DNA of 64,000 bases, taken from contig NC_071333.1 in NCBI RefSeq assembly GCF_010183535.1, forward strand, positions 11,034,587 to 11,098,586. The letters are read 5' to 3'. Made by a program: the position numbers and the translations under genes. Positions 1 through 13,275 of the stretch are shown here, one piece after another. The stretch is from Caenorhabditis remanei (taxonomy: Eukaryota; Nematoda; Chromadorea; Rhabditida; Rhabditidae). Under the pieces are notes generated by a model. That model worked only from the letters and a program-made list of their open reading frames with translations. It had not been told where the DNA came from and searched no databases. Each line of letters starts with the position of its first letter. Position 1 is the stretch's first letter.

Positions 1-3000
1 AGCACGCATTCCACCAGCTAAGGTAATAATAATTAGTGTTGCCTTTGTGAGAATGGAGATGCGTTTTGAGAGGAGCCTCTTGAACGTCTTTGTTCGTCGT
101 CTATCTTTTGGAGTTGACGATTAAGCATTGAAAATGAAGGAGAGTCTTTTGGAGACGTCCCCAGTCTCCAGTCAGTCAGCACCAAATTTCCGGAGGCAGT
201 TCGAGAATGAAAAGATTTGGAAAAAGAAAAAAGGAATGTGTGGGGGGGGGCAATGAGGAAAGAATACAAACACTTGAGGGGAGACAATCCGTTAACCTCT
301 AAAAAAAGAGCAGTGCCCTCGAAACAATAGGTAATGCAAATGCCGGTAATGGTTTTGGAGAGTTGCTCATCTTCGCCTATTAAGAATATTAGAATACAAT
401 ACGTGAGAAGGTCACAATTTTCTATACGGGTTTTTGTACGGTGGGCACTGATCATTTACTGTGACTGGTTGACACTTGCACCAGCAGGGTCCAGCAACTG
501 GTGCTGATCGTTGACGCGAGAGAGGAAAGAAGAAGAAGGATGGGTTTAACGGATTACACAACTGCCGATTTATTGGCCAATTGCTTATTGCTAAGGTGTT
601 CTTTCGGGAGGCGATTGGAGTGGGACCTTCACTGGTTCTCGAAATGACAGTTGGCGTCATGTGCTAGCATATATTATCGATGGTAGTAAGAGTTAGAGGC
701 TATGAAAAAAGCGTTTAGATGGATGAGGAGAAAAAAATGAGGATGAGGGATGAAAGAAACACGTGAAAATGAAGGGATAGGAGGAAGCCATAATTCGAAT
801 TATCCTAGATTCCATTTATTTTTGTCGCGCCTCCCAAGTTTCAGAGGTGGAGAAAATAAGAAGAATGGAGAGAAAATAAAGAGATGAGCAGATGAACAAA
901 GCTTAAAAGATTTGTACGCACTTTGGAAAATTAGAAAAATTGGAAAAAGTGAGTTGCAGATACTAGAGACCACACAACGAAGGTGAAAACAGAGGAAATT
1001 GGAAAAATGGAAAGATATCCATAGGAAAGAAAAACCACTTGAAAATTATAAGGTTCAATAATGCAGTCGGAGGGGGTGAAATTTGAATAAGAACAAATAC
1101 ACAGAGCATAGCTAAGCTGGTGGCTGTTTGTTAGGACAAACTTTTTTGAATAGGGATGCCGGGATGCGACACAACAACACACACGAAATTGCAACATTGT
1201 AAAAAAACGATAAAGTTTAGAAATAGAGAAGGAAAAGTGAGGGAGGGAAGGAGGACGAGTGCAAATCGTCAAAAACTCGGACGACTCTAGCTCGTTATTC
1301 GTTGTTAACTAGGCCAATTCCGAAAGATACTTTCTTTTTTTCTCTCACGTTTTTAATGAATTCAAGCAGATTTTCAAATGTTAGTAGAGTAGTCACAGAT
1401 ATTTGGAGTGCGGTTTCAAGAAATAACATTTTCCAGTCTCTCACTTTCTAGATTTTATATTTGTATCATGTGTGTTCAAAAACAACAGAAAGGGTGGTTG
1501 CTGGGAGGAAAAGATAAGGAGTGCGTAGGGCGTCTTCGTTCACCACACTCGCTAGTGGTGTCCGGTAGGAGTGTACACCAAAAAGTAGGCGGGGTCAACT
1601 GCCAGCAGGAAAAGTGAAGGAAAGATACAATGGAATGAGAACCAAAACAGAAATGAATGAAACTTCCAAAATCTGACTTTCTAAAACTACACAAACTATT
1701 GAGAAAAGGGATTTATTCTGTCGAATATGCCGTAACCCACCCTCTACCCTATAGGACCAACCCAACAGGTTAATCCCATTTTTATAACCGGTCATTTGGA
1801 GGAGTAGAATAGAAATAATAAATTCTCGGCGGTACGGTTGAAAAGGGGGAGGTTCTACCTCTATTGTGTTGGTAGGAAAGATTCATTGCTCTCAAAAAAG
1901 GGCATAGAGTTTATGCAACATTCGAGAGTGAAATAGAGTAACATAAGGAGGGCCACACAAAAAAAAACGCCGGAAATCTCCTCATTTTGTATTCACGGAT
2001 TGCATGATCCGTTTGGAATTTTATGTTGATTGTAGCAGAAGAACAATAAGTGGTAGTATTATTTGTTTCTTTCGACTACATTTAAAATTCTTGAATGAAG
2101 GTTCCCAAGACCATTCTAATATGTTCGAAAAGTTGATACCCTGCACTCCAATGCTCATCTATTCTATTCTCCCAAAAAAAATTATGCGCGTCCGGTTTTT
2201 GTTCTAACCCACCTGTGAGAAAGTGTTCGGTTACCAGTTTCCTAGCGGCACAGGAGTGTAGGAAAAGCACCTGTTGTCGACTGCTCGTCAGACATCATTG
2301 GCGGTGTTATCTTCGGAAAAAGAAACGGCGTCAGGATAGAGCTGTATACCGATTAATCAACTGAATTGGGGGATGTACACTATCCCGCGCATCACTGATG
2401 TTTCTTGTTCTACAAGACACAACAACAACCTCATTACAATGATAGTATTTGCTTACTGACAGCCGCTTTTGAAAAAAGAATAAGAACGGAGACGGACTCC
2501 TCTCCCAGTCATCAATTAACGAATACCTGCGGCTGTCATAAACAACATATGTATGTATTCGGAATAGACAGACTAATGAATTATTTCTAAGGCGATCCGT
2601 CTCAATTTTACGTTTCCTCCAGATTCAACTGACGAGTCATCTCTAATCTCAATACTAGGTTCTCACAATTTTCTCACCGTAAATTTCTCGATTGAGGTTA
2701 AGAGGATCGTCGGACAAGGATTAGAAGGTAGGTACTACAGTTAAATGAGTTTTCGACACCTGGCCAATTGAGAAAACAAGCGTAAGAGAAACATGGATTT
2801 GAATAAATCATCAAACTGTTCTTATGAAGGAGACGTCATTCGAGAAATGTAGTTTTTAAAGAAATACTAATAAAATGAATGGAACACAATCGTTGACTTT
2901 CAGGTGGTCCGAGGTGTGCATCCTCTTGCTAAATGCACCAATTACTATGAGTGCCCCGGAATCCAAATATTGGTAGGTGTTAGAATGCAAACAATGGGTT

Positions 3001-6000
3001 CTAATAATTAGAGAGTGCGGAGCTAGTATTGCGCAATCGGATCTTTTTGCATACTGACTTGCGAGTTGAAAGCGAAAAGACGTACCGTGTAGCCTATTGT
3101 GACATCAGCAACTGAGGGGTGTCAGATATGCTACACCGCGTCAGTGGAATAAAAACTACACGCAATGTTTGGTAATCAATGACAATAAAGTAGTATGTAA
3201 ATTCTTTGTTGACTCAAAATACAATGACTTTAGTTTACGATCTATATAAGAGGATGACCAAAACGGTTTTATGGTTCCATGAGCGGATCAGTAGTTTCAA
3301 ATAGGTACTGTAATGAATAGGTTGGAAAACGACATAAAACTGTGTTTGCCATGTAAAAGATAGGTTCTCATCACACCAACAGGCACCACTTCACCTCACA
3401 TGAACCTCCCGGTGAGAATCATCACTATCTTATTTGGTTAGTTGGTTAGCACCTTGGAGCACAACAAAAAGTAACAAAATAGATCAACACCAGTGTGAGA
3501 GAATTAAGGATGTGGAAAATGAATGTAACGTACTGCGGATTTGATTTGAAAGCTGATCCGTAAGAATGTTTATTCCATTCTGGATTATGCCGTCGACCGG
3601 CTGCCGGTCTCGCCTCAAAAACGCGGCCTGGCACGTAAGTATCACATTCGATTCTACACTTTAAACTTTTTTGTTCGATCGAAAGTGTAGATAGATTGGA
3701 AGAAATGGATGAAGAAAAATGGAGAGAGGAGTTTGAATTATGATTGGAAAACGGGCAACAAGTGCCACCAGTCGTGTGGGCACCAGAGTTTTGGGTCAGT
3801 GGAGAAAAAAGAAGATCGGAGGGAAAAAGACAGATGAGTGTGAGATAATGAGTGATAAGACTTGATAAATTGATGACAATAAAGTTCTGAGGGTTCCGAA
3901 ACTCCCATACGCGTTATCGGTGCCAGGTTGTGTCCGAAGTGTCAAGAACTTGGAAGGGAGCTCAATGAGTCTCTCACAAACCCCAGAGAAGAGCCATAAA
4001 TCAAAGGTAGTTAGAATGTCAATGAAAAAACCAGATTTTTTGAAAGAAAGCGGATTGGAGATCCATTTGGTGGGAGTGTTGCAGTCCCTTTATTCAAAAT
4101 GTGGAGATATGTATGCAAATGAGGAAAAGAGGAGAAAGAGGCATGAAATCGAAGGTGTTCTTCTCCTTCTTCTTTGGACAAATAACCTGTTAGACAATGT
4201 GATTGAGTAAATGATGCATGGAATATATCTCCCGTTTTAACACTTGACTCGTGTCTAGTGCAATGAGGCGGATGGTAGACGTACTGGCGTTTTGAAGGTG
4301 ATGAGAAAGATAATAGTGGATTACAAGAAAAAGGGGGTGAAGTTATGTTTACATGCTTTGCAGACAAATTGAATCAATTTCGGGTGTAGCAATTTGAAAA
4401 TTCTATGTCTTCAGGGAAGGGTTAATGAGGGAAAACATGACACAGGAAGGATAACTCACTTTGTAGACGTTGCACATATGTTTTTACAAAGAAGAATATA
4501 TGCCGACTCTGAGATGAGAAGATTGGCTTAGATTGGGGATGGCATTTGAAAGAATAGCGGATTCCCGTGTCATTTGCACTACATAACAACTTTTAACGGA
4601 TTAGTATTTCTTTTCAGTGTTCAGCTAATCTTGACGATCTTCACGACAATATAGTTTTTTGAAAAAAACGAGATAATTTTTGAACGTGATCGAGTAATAG
4701 GGAAGGAACAGAAAATTAGGTAGAATTTTGATTCCTAAATGTTCTAAGGGCAGATGCGGATGACGTCGAGCATTTAACAAATTGGCTTAAATCATAAGGT
4801 AACACCATCTGGATCATGGTGCTAATAGTCGGGTCAAGATGTCCGTTTTGTTTTTGAATCTATCGCAAGAAAGCAAAACAAAAGACAAGAAAATGTGAAA
4901 GTGACAAGAACAAGAAGGACACAAATGCAAATTTAGAAGGAACGAGTGAAGGTGAATGAGCTTCATTACAATTCCGTGTGAACTAAGTTCGAATGCGAGT
5001 AACGGAAGGAAGTGTGAGAAGCGAGAAGGTTTTGACGTACTTCTCCCCATTTCCATAATAAGGATTCGTAATAACGACTTTGGAAAGATGTAACTACTAG
5101 ATAGAACTGTGATTGTCATTAACAGGAATAATGGAACGCCGTTCGCGATAAGAATCGGACCTGTCACCACACGCCTGCATGACATTTCCTCTCTCAAAAT
5201 GTTTCTGTCTCGAGAGAGAGAGAGATGTGTCCGCTAGTTGTGACCGATTAGTTGGGCAACAGATGCTCGAGAGCACACTTATCAAGACAAACTTTTCAGA
5301 CACATGTGTGGATGTGTGCACTCAAAAAAATGAATAGGCCGAAAAAATGGAAATGATGGATTGATGGAGTGGATTCAGAAGAAAAAAATAGGCGGGAGTG
5401 AAGTAGTAAAAAATAGAAAGTATAAAAAACTTACGCTTATGGAGGAAAAAAAACGTTTGAAAATTATACGTTTCGTTGACGGGAGTACATTTATTCATGA
5501 TGACCTGTCAAAGAATAGACACCCTCAAAAAGTTTGATATGCGACGCCCGCCTGTTGTGCCAATATGCATTTTGGATGGTTTTGTGAAAGAGAGAAACAC
5601 AACACAAATCGCGGAAGTGGAAGAGTCGAATCTTGAGGAATTGCTCGCTGATCCAGAAATTATTCTATAGAATTTAGGATTGGAGCGTTTGAAATTCAAA
5701 GATTTTTAGATTTTTTGTTTGATTCTTGTTGAATTTTAGATTGATCTAAACAAATTCAAAAAGATGACAAAAAGGAAACAGAATAAAAAAGAAACCGAAG
5801 ACATTAAAACGACACAAAAGGAAATGGAGAATAAGAGTTGGTTGATGGTTCAAGGATATTCGAATACGCTCTCTAACGAGTACATTGCAAAGAAAAACAC
5901 AAAGACCTTCAAAGACATCTTTATAAGTCAATATCCGACAAGTAACCTTCACTAGCTGTCCGTGTTCACAATAGCCACCGAAACTAGCATGTCGGATTGC

Positions 6001-9000
6001 GCAATCGGATTTCGGGCGGTGCACACGACGATATAATCATCTGCCGCACACAAGTTTTGTCCGCTGTAAATTTGTCAAGGCGGCCTTCATGCCGCCCTTC
6101 TTATTCTTCCAACGTAACTGTCTTTTGATGAGACACCGACTGACTGGAGGAGTGACCGATTGACGGTATTGCGTGATCGTGATATTTATTCAAACGGATT
6201 GATGTTCATCCACTTAATCAACTTGAGTATCCATCAGTGCAAATATGTATAAGAGATATTGTATCATATATTCGCTTCTGATAGGCTAATAATTTGAAGG
6301 AACAAAGTTATTGAGAACAACTGTTGGAATATGTTGCTCTAACTGTGGAAAAGTGAAAAAGAAACGTTTCTTTAAAAAAACAGAAAACTGCAGAGCTCTA
6401 CTCCAAAAATGTTACATTTTCGCATTCAAAAAAGTCGCTTCTTTACACAACCACTGACGGTGACAGGTAAAGAAAAAGACTGAGTAAACTCTAAAACGGT
6501 TGGTGAGAATGCCAAAAAATGAATCACGCGAATGGAACAATACGAGTAACTATTCAAATGTGTTATAACAAGACGTACTCCCAGTTATTATTAAGCAAGC
6601 ATATCAGTATTTGTTACCGGAATCCGGGACGTGAATAGGAACAATGGAGAACATGACCAAGGTTGTCCCGGTGAAAGAAGTAATGTTGTCAAATATGGTG
6701 AAAGGGTGGAGAAGTGAAAGAGAGGCTTTGGCAAATTGAAAATATATAAGGTGAAGATTCCATTTTACAAATATCGGAACAGGAAAATCTTAGAATTTGG
6801 GGATATAATTGGTTACACAAAAATAACGAATATTTTTAAAATGTCGGGTTTCAGGATTTTTCGATTTTTTCATTTGCAGCCAGCATCAAATCGGATTCTT
6901 CAACAATAAGTGTATGATTTCTGTTTTCTCTACAAGTAACAATATATATTTTACTTTGTTTACAATGACTTCTGATACAGTCGTCAACGTTTGATTACAT
7001 GAGAGTTTCAAAGGATAACTAAATCTGTTTTGCTTGATTTTGAAGGTGTAGCGATACTTTTAAAGTTTTTTATTCATTAAAGTTATAATTCATCCCTATC
7101 ATTTTCACCACGTCCCAAAAAAGGTTTTCATTCCTCAGCCATCTCATATGAAATTCAAAACTGAACCAACGCCGAATCACATGTTATCCCATACATTCCT
7201 AACACTTTTTTCCTGCAATTTACGTAAGCATTTATAATTAACTGCTTTTTCTATGCGGTAGAATAATAAGTTTGAGCAGTGAAACAATCTGGAAAATGTC
7301 GTTCGATTTATTATCTGATCGTGTGAGACTGTTTTTGTTTTATATATAAACTCTAGTTTACACGTCATCGTTTATAATGCTTGAATTTTTTTAGATATCC
7401 AATCCTAGTTTTTCAATGAACCCAAAAATTAACAAATTGCAGTGTTCATCCATAACTGGATAATTTTTAGAAAATGACACATCTCCCGCTTGGAGCCAAC
7501 TTCACTTTTTCTTTATTAATTATACATTCATTCATCATAACCCCCCGCTTTTTTTCATGTTTCCTTATTTCTTTCATTGTTCTGCAGAAAGATCATACAT
7601 GTGATATTAGCACTTCATAACACATGTCCAATGGGGTTTTTTTCTGCCAATCGGTTCCATCGAGCCTTTTCTATCGAAGATGTGTTCCTGTTTCACCCTG
7701 TTTTTTTTCTTCAACTAGCAACTTTATTTTTATTTTTGAAAACATTGGTGGGAATGAAATGCCTACCACTTGAAAAGATCAAATCTTCGCATCATTTTTC
7801 ATTTCTTGCTTTTAAGAATGCCGCAAAAAGCCAAAAACATTTGAGGAAGGAAAGAAGAAAAAATTGAATATGCGACATGTTTTGAACGACCCCTCCTCTG
7901 CCAATAAGACATTTTTAACATGTTTCGTACGAACACCTATGATGCAACAGAAACATCGTTTTTCTCAAGAGACGGTTCACATAATGTTTTTTGTGTCTGT
8001 TTGTCTTCTGTTTTTTGTTTTGGATATGTTCAGCCACAGTCATTCATTGAGTTTTAGTATTTGCAGCTGTAGACATAAACGTGTCATCTCTACGGAGTTG
8101 CTGATGATCATAAACCTATTATTCTTGTTTAGTAATGTACGTGTTTCAATTTTGTAGTTTGCTGATTCATCAGATTTGTCTTCCAGAATATTCGAACGAG
8201 ACAAAAGATCGAAACCACAAACCATGTTCATGTTTATCTGTAGTCCAGTCTCAAAATCTTTTTCTGCAAAGAAATTCAGTTCATTTCAAAATATATCATG
8301 TCCCGTTTCACTTTTTGATTGATCGCTTTGTTTCGGAAGATTTGTTTGTTTGATCATTTCAAAAATGTGATTGATTTACAAAAAACATCCGGACAAAAAG
8401 TGGTGTGTTCTCTGGAAAACTTTTCTTCTTTATCATGCGCTCGCATACCTCACATTTTTCAAAAAGTGGTTTATTCTTTTTATTCTTTTCTTTCCGATAC
8501 CATCTTTTCAAATGACTAAAATTTTCTAGTCTCAGTATCTCTATGCCAAAGTTTCTAAAATGTCCCTAGGTCACTTTTATTACTAATTCCGACCAAATAT
8601 AATGTGGTCCGAATCTTGTTTTTATCCAAGTTATCCCGATGAACCACATTAGAATGCATCTGTTCGGAGGCCGTCCGGCGACGCCTAGCAAGAAGGAAAA
8701 ACACTATTGTAAACAAACACGAAAATCAAATTTCTCGCTTTTTTTCACTTCCTCACTCAGACGGGACCATTATCCACCAATCGAGCGTTATCATAAATGC
8801 AGATACATCACCTTCTCGTGTGTTTTCTCTCTTTTTTGATCCCAACCCACGTACTCTTTTCCCTTCACTCTAAAAGTTTATTCGACGTCTCGAGTCACTC
8901 ACGTCAGCACTTTGGAAGACGCAATATTGTGTTTGATTACTACAACTTTTTCTCACTTTCCTCAAAAGCATGATTTCTTGTGATTTCTCATGATTTCTTA

Positions 9001-9010
9001 GGGACTTTAC
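1..9010 (+). repeat. Left copy (partial) of a 13.4-kb tandem duplication
   Basis: This stretch reappears at 13370-22379 with a constant offset of 13369. Wherever I compared the two they were identical, including a 9-G run (242-250 and 13612-13620), A-runs and a GA dinucleotide tract. The match stops at 9010/22379: the next bases are ccacaatgac here and gtcatggaat in the other copy. The left limit lies outside the window. No convincing gene is visible inside; the open frames are short and mostly low-complexity. The plus strand is purine-rich to about 5.3 kb and pyrimidine-rich from about 7.4 to 8.9 kb. It probably serves as upstream DNA of the fibronectin-type gene carried by the same unit. 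Confidence 0.95.
6079..6096 (+). repeat. Short GC-rich hairpin (also at 19448-19465)
   Basis: GGCGGC, a six-base loop CTTCAT, and GCCGCC form a perfect 6-bp stem in otherwise AT-rich DNA, followed by a CTT-rich tail. The same hairpin is present in the second copy of the duplication. No role is assigned. Confidence 0.5.
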
Positions 9011-9685
9011 CCACAATGACCTTCATGATGAGTCAATGGAAGGAAGAATGAGATTTATAGCGTTTATCGATGAGGAAGAGGGTTCGGAAATGTTAAAATG
9101 ACGGTGGACATGACATTAAAAAAACTAAACTGAAATTCCAAAAACTGAAAAACGAATTCGAAGAAAGTAAATGAAACAGCAGGCCATCTGATGGATGTTA
9201 TTCTAAAAATTCAACAGATTCGGGAACATTATATTAGTATAACATCATAGTTGGTTTCTATGAAAAAAATGGCAGCTCAATAAATAATCGGTCTTGTGTT
9301 CGAGTTTTCAATCTAAAATAGACACCAGTAAATGGGATCATGACTACTGACTCATTTTCAGTTTGTTTGTTTGTGATCAACACTAATTTCGGACAATCTA
9401 AGAAAGATACGAATTGGATGTTATATTAAATTTTTGAGGAACGGACCATCTTGTTTTATAGATGACCGAGGATAATGAAGTATTTTGAAATCAATTTTCA
9501 AGTACTTTCCAAAGGATCACTGTATGTTCGTTGTACATTTATCTATATATTTCTTGTCATTCCGGTTTTTTTGAAACATGACGAAATGGCTTCTATGTAA
9601 TGCAACCACCGTAGTTTTTCCACTAATAAGTAAAAATTGACCAAACGACTTTTAGTTCACTAGTGTTTGCACAGCAAAGAAATGT
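9011..9685. other. Non-coding DNA at the start of the duplicated unit
   Basis: AT-rich sequence between the duplication junction at 9010/9011 and the first tRNA-Pro gene. I see no open frame with splice signals and no RNA gene here. Under a tandem-duplication model this is the left end of the repeat unit, and an identical stretch should lie left of the window. Confidence 0.6.
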
Positions 9686-9757
9686 GGCCGAATGGTCTAG
9701 TGGTATGATTCTCGCTTTGGGTGCGAGAGGTCCCGGGTTCAATCCCCGGTTCGGCCC
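9686..9757 (+). tRNA. tRNA-Pro (anticodon TGG)
   Basis: A 72-nt cloverleaf. The 7-bp acceptor stem GGCCGAA pairs with TTCGGCC. The anticodon arm TCTCGC/GCGAGA encloses loop TTTGGGT, giving anticodon TGG. The T-arm has the B-box-like GGTTCAATCC. A T-run (ctttttgc) follows the 3' end and would act as the RNA polymerase III terminator. No intron is present. It is the first of three clustered proline tRNA genes. Confidence 0.97.
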
Positions 9758-10206
9758 ATTCCTTTTTGCATGTTTGAGATTCATTATGTCACTAGATTTT
9801 TGCGATACAGTTAATCAATTATATTTTTCAAACTCAGATATTTTTTGTGATACATAAAGTCAGATTTTTTTCAGGGTTGTTTGGTCTTTTTTTCATTTAC
9901 TGTCAACCGATCAAGTTTCATTCCTGATTGACATGATCCGTACATGCATTGAAGAAGCAAAAACCTTCAAAACGTTCATTCATGTTCTTTATATTCACGT
10001 CTTCTACATTCCTTCCTTGTAGCAATGAGGCCACTCATTCTAAACACACTCCATCGTCTTGAAGGTCAACCTTCCTCTGTTTGTTATCTAGATAGTGAGA
10101 GACGCAGAGACTAGTTGTTACTCCTTCTCTCCGACTGCCTAGTCATCAACTCTCTTTTTCTCTTCCGAGCGTCAATGTCTATCGAATGACGTTCTCGCAC
10201 CGACGT

Positions 10207-10278
10207 GGCCGGATGGTCTAGTGGTATGATTCTCGCTTAGGGTGCGAGAGGTCCCGGGATCGATCCCCGGTCCGGCCC
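10207..10278 (+). tRNA. tRNA-Pro (anticodon AGG), copy 1
   Basis: A 72-nt cloverleaf. GGCCGGA pairs with TCCGGCC in the acceptor stem. Anticodon loop TTAGGGT gives AGG, read as inosine-GG after modification. The T-arm contains GGGATCGATCCCC. A run of five T follows shortly after the 3' end. The gene body is identical to the one at 10782, while the flanks differ. Confidence 0.97.
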
Positions 10279-10781
10279 ACTTACTTTTTGACTTTTTTGA
10301 TTAAACGGATCATATTCAGACTTGTCACGGGCCAGGCCGATCCAATGATAATCTCGGTTCGGCGAAGCCCGCTCGGCCAGTTTCGAAACTAAATTAAAAT
10401 TTTTTGAAAAAGTTCTAGTTTTCAACTAAAATCACGTTTACTCGGAATACTCAGAATTTCACTCAAAAGTTTAAGAAATTCTGACATAAAAGAGGCTTCC
10501 ATATTTGAATCCGAGAGGAGCGGACGGGCCGAGTCGGCCGGCCCGATTTTGGCAAGTATGATTTTATTGATGATCTGGAAAATTATTCAAAACTATAATA
10601 GTTCGCAAATTTTTTTTCCGTTAATGCGATAATGATCACATTTACCTCGTGTCCTAATTTCGGAACATATGCGTCGTAAACTGTTCACTGTTCTCGATCG
10701 GAAGGTGACTAGTTCGGAAGAACCGGTGATATGCAGGAACATACATTTTCTTCTTTGATTTCCGAAATGGTCTTTTTTTGT

Positions 10782-10853
10782 GGCCGGATGGTCTAGTGGT
10801 ATGATTCTCGCTTAGGGTGCGAGAGGTCCCGGGATCGATCCCCGGTCCGGCCC
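10782..10853 (+). tRNA. tRNA-Pro (anticodon AGG), copy 2
   Basis: The 72-nt body is identical to the gene at 10207, with the same acceptor, anticodon and T stems and anticodon AGG. A long T-run (ttcttttttttt) follows within a few bases. It lies 504 bp after copy 1 on the same strand and upstream of the 3' end of the convergent fibronectin-type gene. Confidence 0.97.
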
Positions 10854-11188
10854 ACGTTCTTTTTTTTTGTCTTAAAGATAACATGCATAGTCTTTTTAGG
10901 TGGGCTAGAAAAAGGATAAGTTGTTTTAAAATACCATAGATTCATTCAAAAAGAAAATGTAAAATTTCACAGAAATCAAATCTATATTTATATACAAAAC
11001 CGGATAGAAAAACACAAGGAACAATAAATAAAAGATGACAATAATCCATTCAAAGAAACAATTCTAATGAATACAAAACCCGAAAGAAGATGTTTGCAAC
11101 AAACCTAAGTTTTTGGTTTTTTGACCCATAATACATTGAGAGAAAGTTTAACTAAACCCTACAGAGTAAAATGATCTTGTCCAGATTT
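10854..11188. other. Intergenic spacer, probably 3' flank of the fibronectin-type gene
   Basis: An AT-rich stretch between the last tRNA-Pro gene and the stop codon of the minus-strand membrane protein gene. It probably contains that gene's 3' untranslated region. I found no AATAAA in the minus-strand orientation close to the stop, so the cleavage site is not assigned. Confidence 0.5.
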
Positions 11189-13275
11189 CTAGGCATAATC
11201 GGTAAGTTTAGTTTTGTTTTCCGCAACTTTCACAGGACACTTGTTGCAACATCTGCAGACGGCGAAACATAGAACTGCGAGGATGAGGAAAGTAAATGAT
11301 ACTCCAACGGCAATAAGTGGAATTTTGAATGAAGAACTGATCAATTTTTCCTGCATCACGGCGATTCTCGTCTCAGCAAACGCTTCTCGACCTGTAACAC
11401 AATAGTATAATGATTGATAGTCTATATGGACGATTACGTAACGCAATAAAGATTTACAACCTGTGCACAGGTCAGTAAATATTAAAAAGTTAAGCGAAAA
11501 AGAACCAATATCGTACCGATTGCATCATAGTTTGTGATGCGGAACATAAACTCGCAGTGGACATCTCGTGGGAGAGGCATCTCATAACTTGTTGATGGAG
11601 CAGGTAGGTACACTGTTGTTGGATCTTTATTGCATGGTCCAAGGTACGCTTGGTACGTCACAGCGTAGGTTAGGATGTTTTCGGGTTCAGCGGATGCAGT
11701 CCAGGAAATCATTGCTGTAGAATTGGCTTCAATTGCAACTCTGATGTTGGAGACGGGTTCTGGTGCTGAAATTCAGATTGTTTTCAGATTGAGCTCATAT
11801 CAAGTTTGTTCAGCTCTGCGAGCATCTACATACCACATTGGAGACTTCCTTTTCCGTAAACTTGTTTGCACTGGAATGAGTTGAATCTGACGGATATTGG
11901 TGAAGTTGCAGTGTTCTGATCTGACGAGAGAGCAGAAAGTGTCACTGCATAAGAAGAGTCAAACTCCAGATGAGAAAGAAGAATAGAGTATGTAGGGTCA
12001 ACTCGGAGATCTGCGACAACTGCGTTTGTTGAATTTTTGACTTGTAGCCGGAAATAGCAACTGTCATATGCGGTCCTGAAATAAGATTAATTAACTGTAG
12101 AAAGAAAGAAAAGGGATAGATAAATTGAACGACCCGGACATTATCCTCAAGCTGTCGGGTCTTAACCGTCAAAGAAATCCTGCCGGTCTCATGAACCACT
12201 CACTCGATTTCGGCTAATTACCCCCTTCATTATTATTGTTGCGGAAGCTCTTAGAAAAAATAAAATAGCTATTATGGTAATGCTTACCTCGGAAAATGGA
12301 GATGTGCAACGACTCCTTGTTCGGAATTAAAACCATTTTTGACAATTAAAGGTGACCCCGGAGATTTCACTATGAGAATATTGGAAATTTCAGTCCACTC
12401 GCTTTGAATTGTATCTCCAAGTTTTCCAGCTGGACCTACAATGGTGACAAGGAATTTGTATTGAACACCAGGTATCATGCCATCAACTTTAATCATACTG
12501 TCAGCTTCCACCTGAATATAAAAACATTATTGAGACGATAAAGATAGAGACAAAATACCGAGGCAGTAATCCATTGACTCTCATCATAATATCCAAGTGC
12601 ATAAGTTCTTTGCTTCCACTGAACAACATACTGTACTGGACCAGATGGCCGGATTTTTGTTAATCCAAGAAGTCCCTGTAATTGTTATTAATTATGACAC
12701 CTCATGAGTCAAAACAGAAACAATGACATTTACTTCTTTGACACCCCTCCCCATGAGCCCTCTTCTCACCTCAAATGAGTCGTCCAAATCGGATGTTGCT
12801 GATGGCATCTGACACAATAATTCCACGGAGGAAACCGGTGATGACCCAACTTTTCCTGAAAATAAATCATGGTGAAACATTTGTGATTGTTATAAAAGTA
12901 CCTGACTGAGCGGTGGATTCCAACCAGAATTTGGCACCTTGAAGTGTTTCTCCGGTGAGATTACTTCTTTTCATATCTCGTCTATGTTGGAATTGTAGGC
13001 AGCCGTTTTCACATTTGGTATATTCATCAGTGTCCACGAAGAAGTATTCATCTATTGAGCCATCCAAGTTTTGTCGTGTTTTTGGATATCCGTACTAAAC
13101 AAAAAAGTTAATTTGGTTAATTAAGACTAATCGTGCTTACCTTTTCTGAACACTTGGCCTTGCAATGAGCCACTCGGATGAGATGTGCATAATCAATTTG
13201 GATGTATGGAAGAACAACAAAAGTAGTTACCAAATTAGTTGCACTAAGTATTAAGATAATACTGTATAACCTCAT
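11189..13275 (-). CDS. Type I membrane protein with fibronectin-III-like domains
   Basis: Eight exons on the minus strand, in transcript order: 13275-13141, 13094-12902, 12855-12770, 12675-12559, 12511-12288, 12075-11834, 11765-11517 and 11391-11189. All junctions are in phase and encode about 482 residues. A hydrophobic signal-like segment covers residues 3-22. Two cysteine pairs follow (CKAKC at 38-42 and KCENGC at 72-77). Next come beta-sandwich-like stretches with WKQ, YKFLV and ISW patterns typical of fibronectin type III. A transmembrane helix lies near 438-460, followed by a cysteine-rich juxtamembrane CRCCNKC and a short tail ending TDYA. The cysteine-box plus FN3 order recalls anosmin-like proteins, but no WAP domain is seen. 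It is probably a cell-surface adhesion or signalling protein; the ligand is unknown. Under the duplication model a second copy should lie left of the window. Confidence 0.85.

Noticed and set aside
3920..4210. Plus-strand open frame with a mixed, protein-like composition (and its copy at 17289)
   Set aside because: It starts with GTG, has no domain, and its identity in the second copy only reflects the duplication, not selection.
5476..5955. Two consecutive short frames with charged translations (and copies at 18845-19324)
   Set aside because: They cannot be joined in phase by good splice sites and match no family I know.
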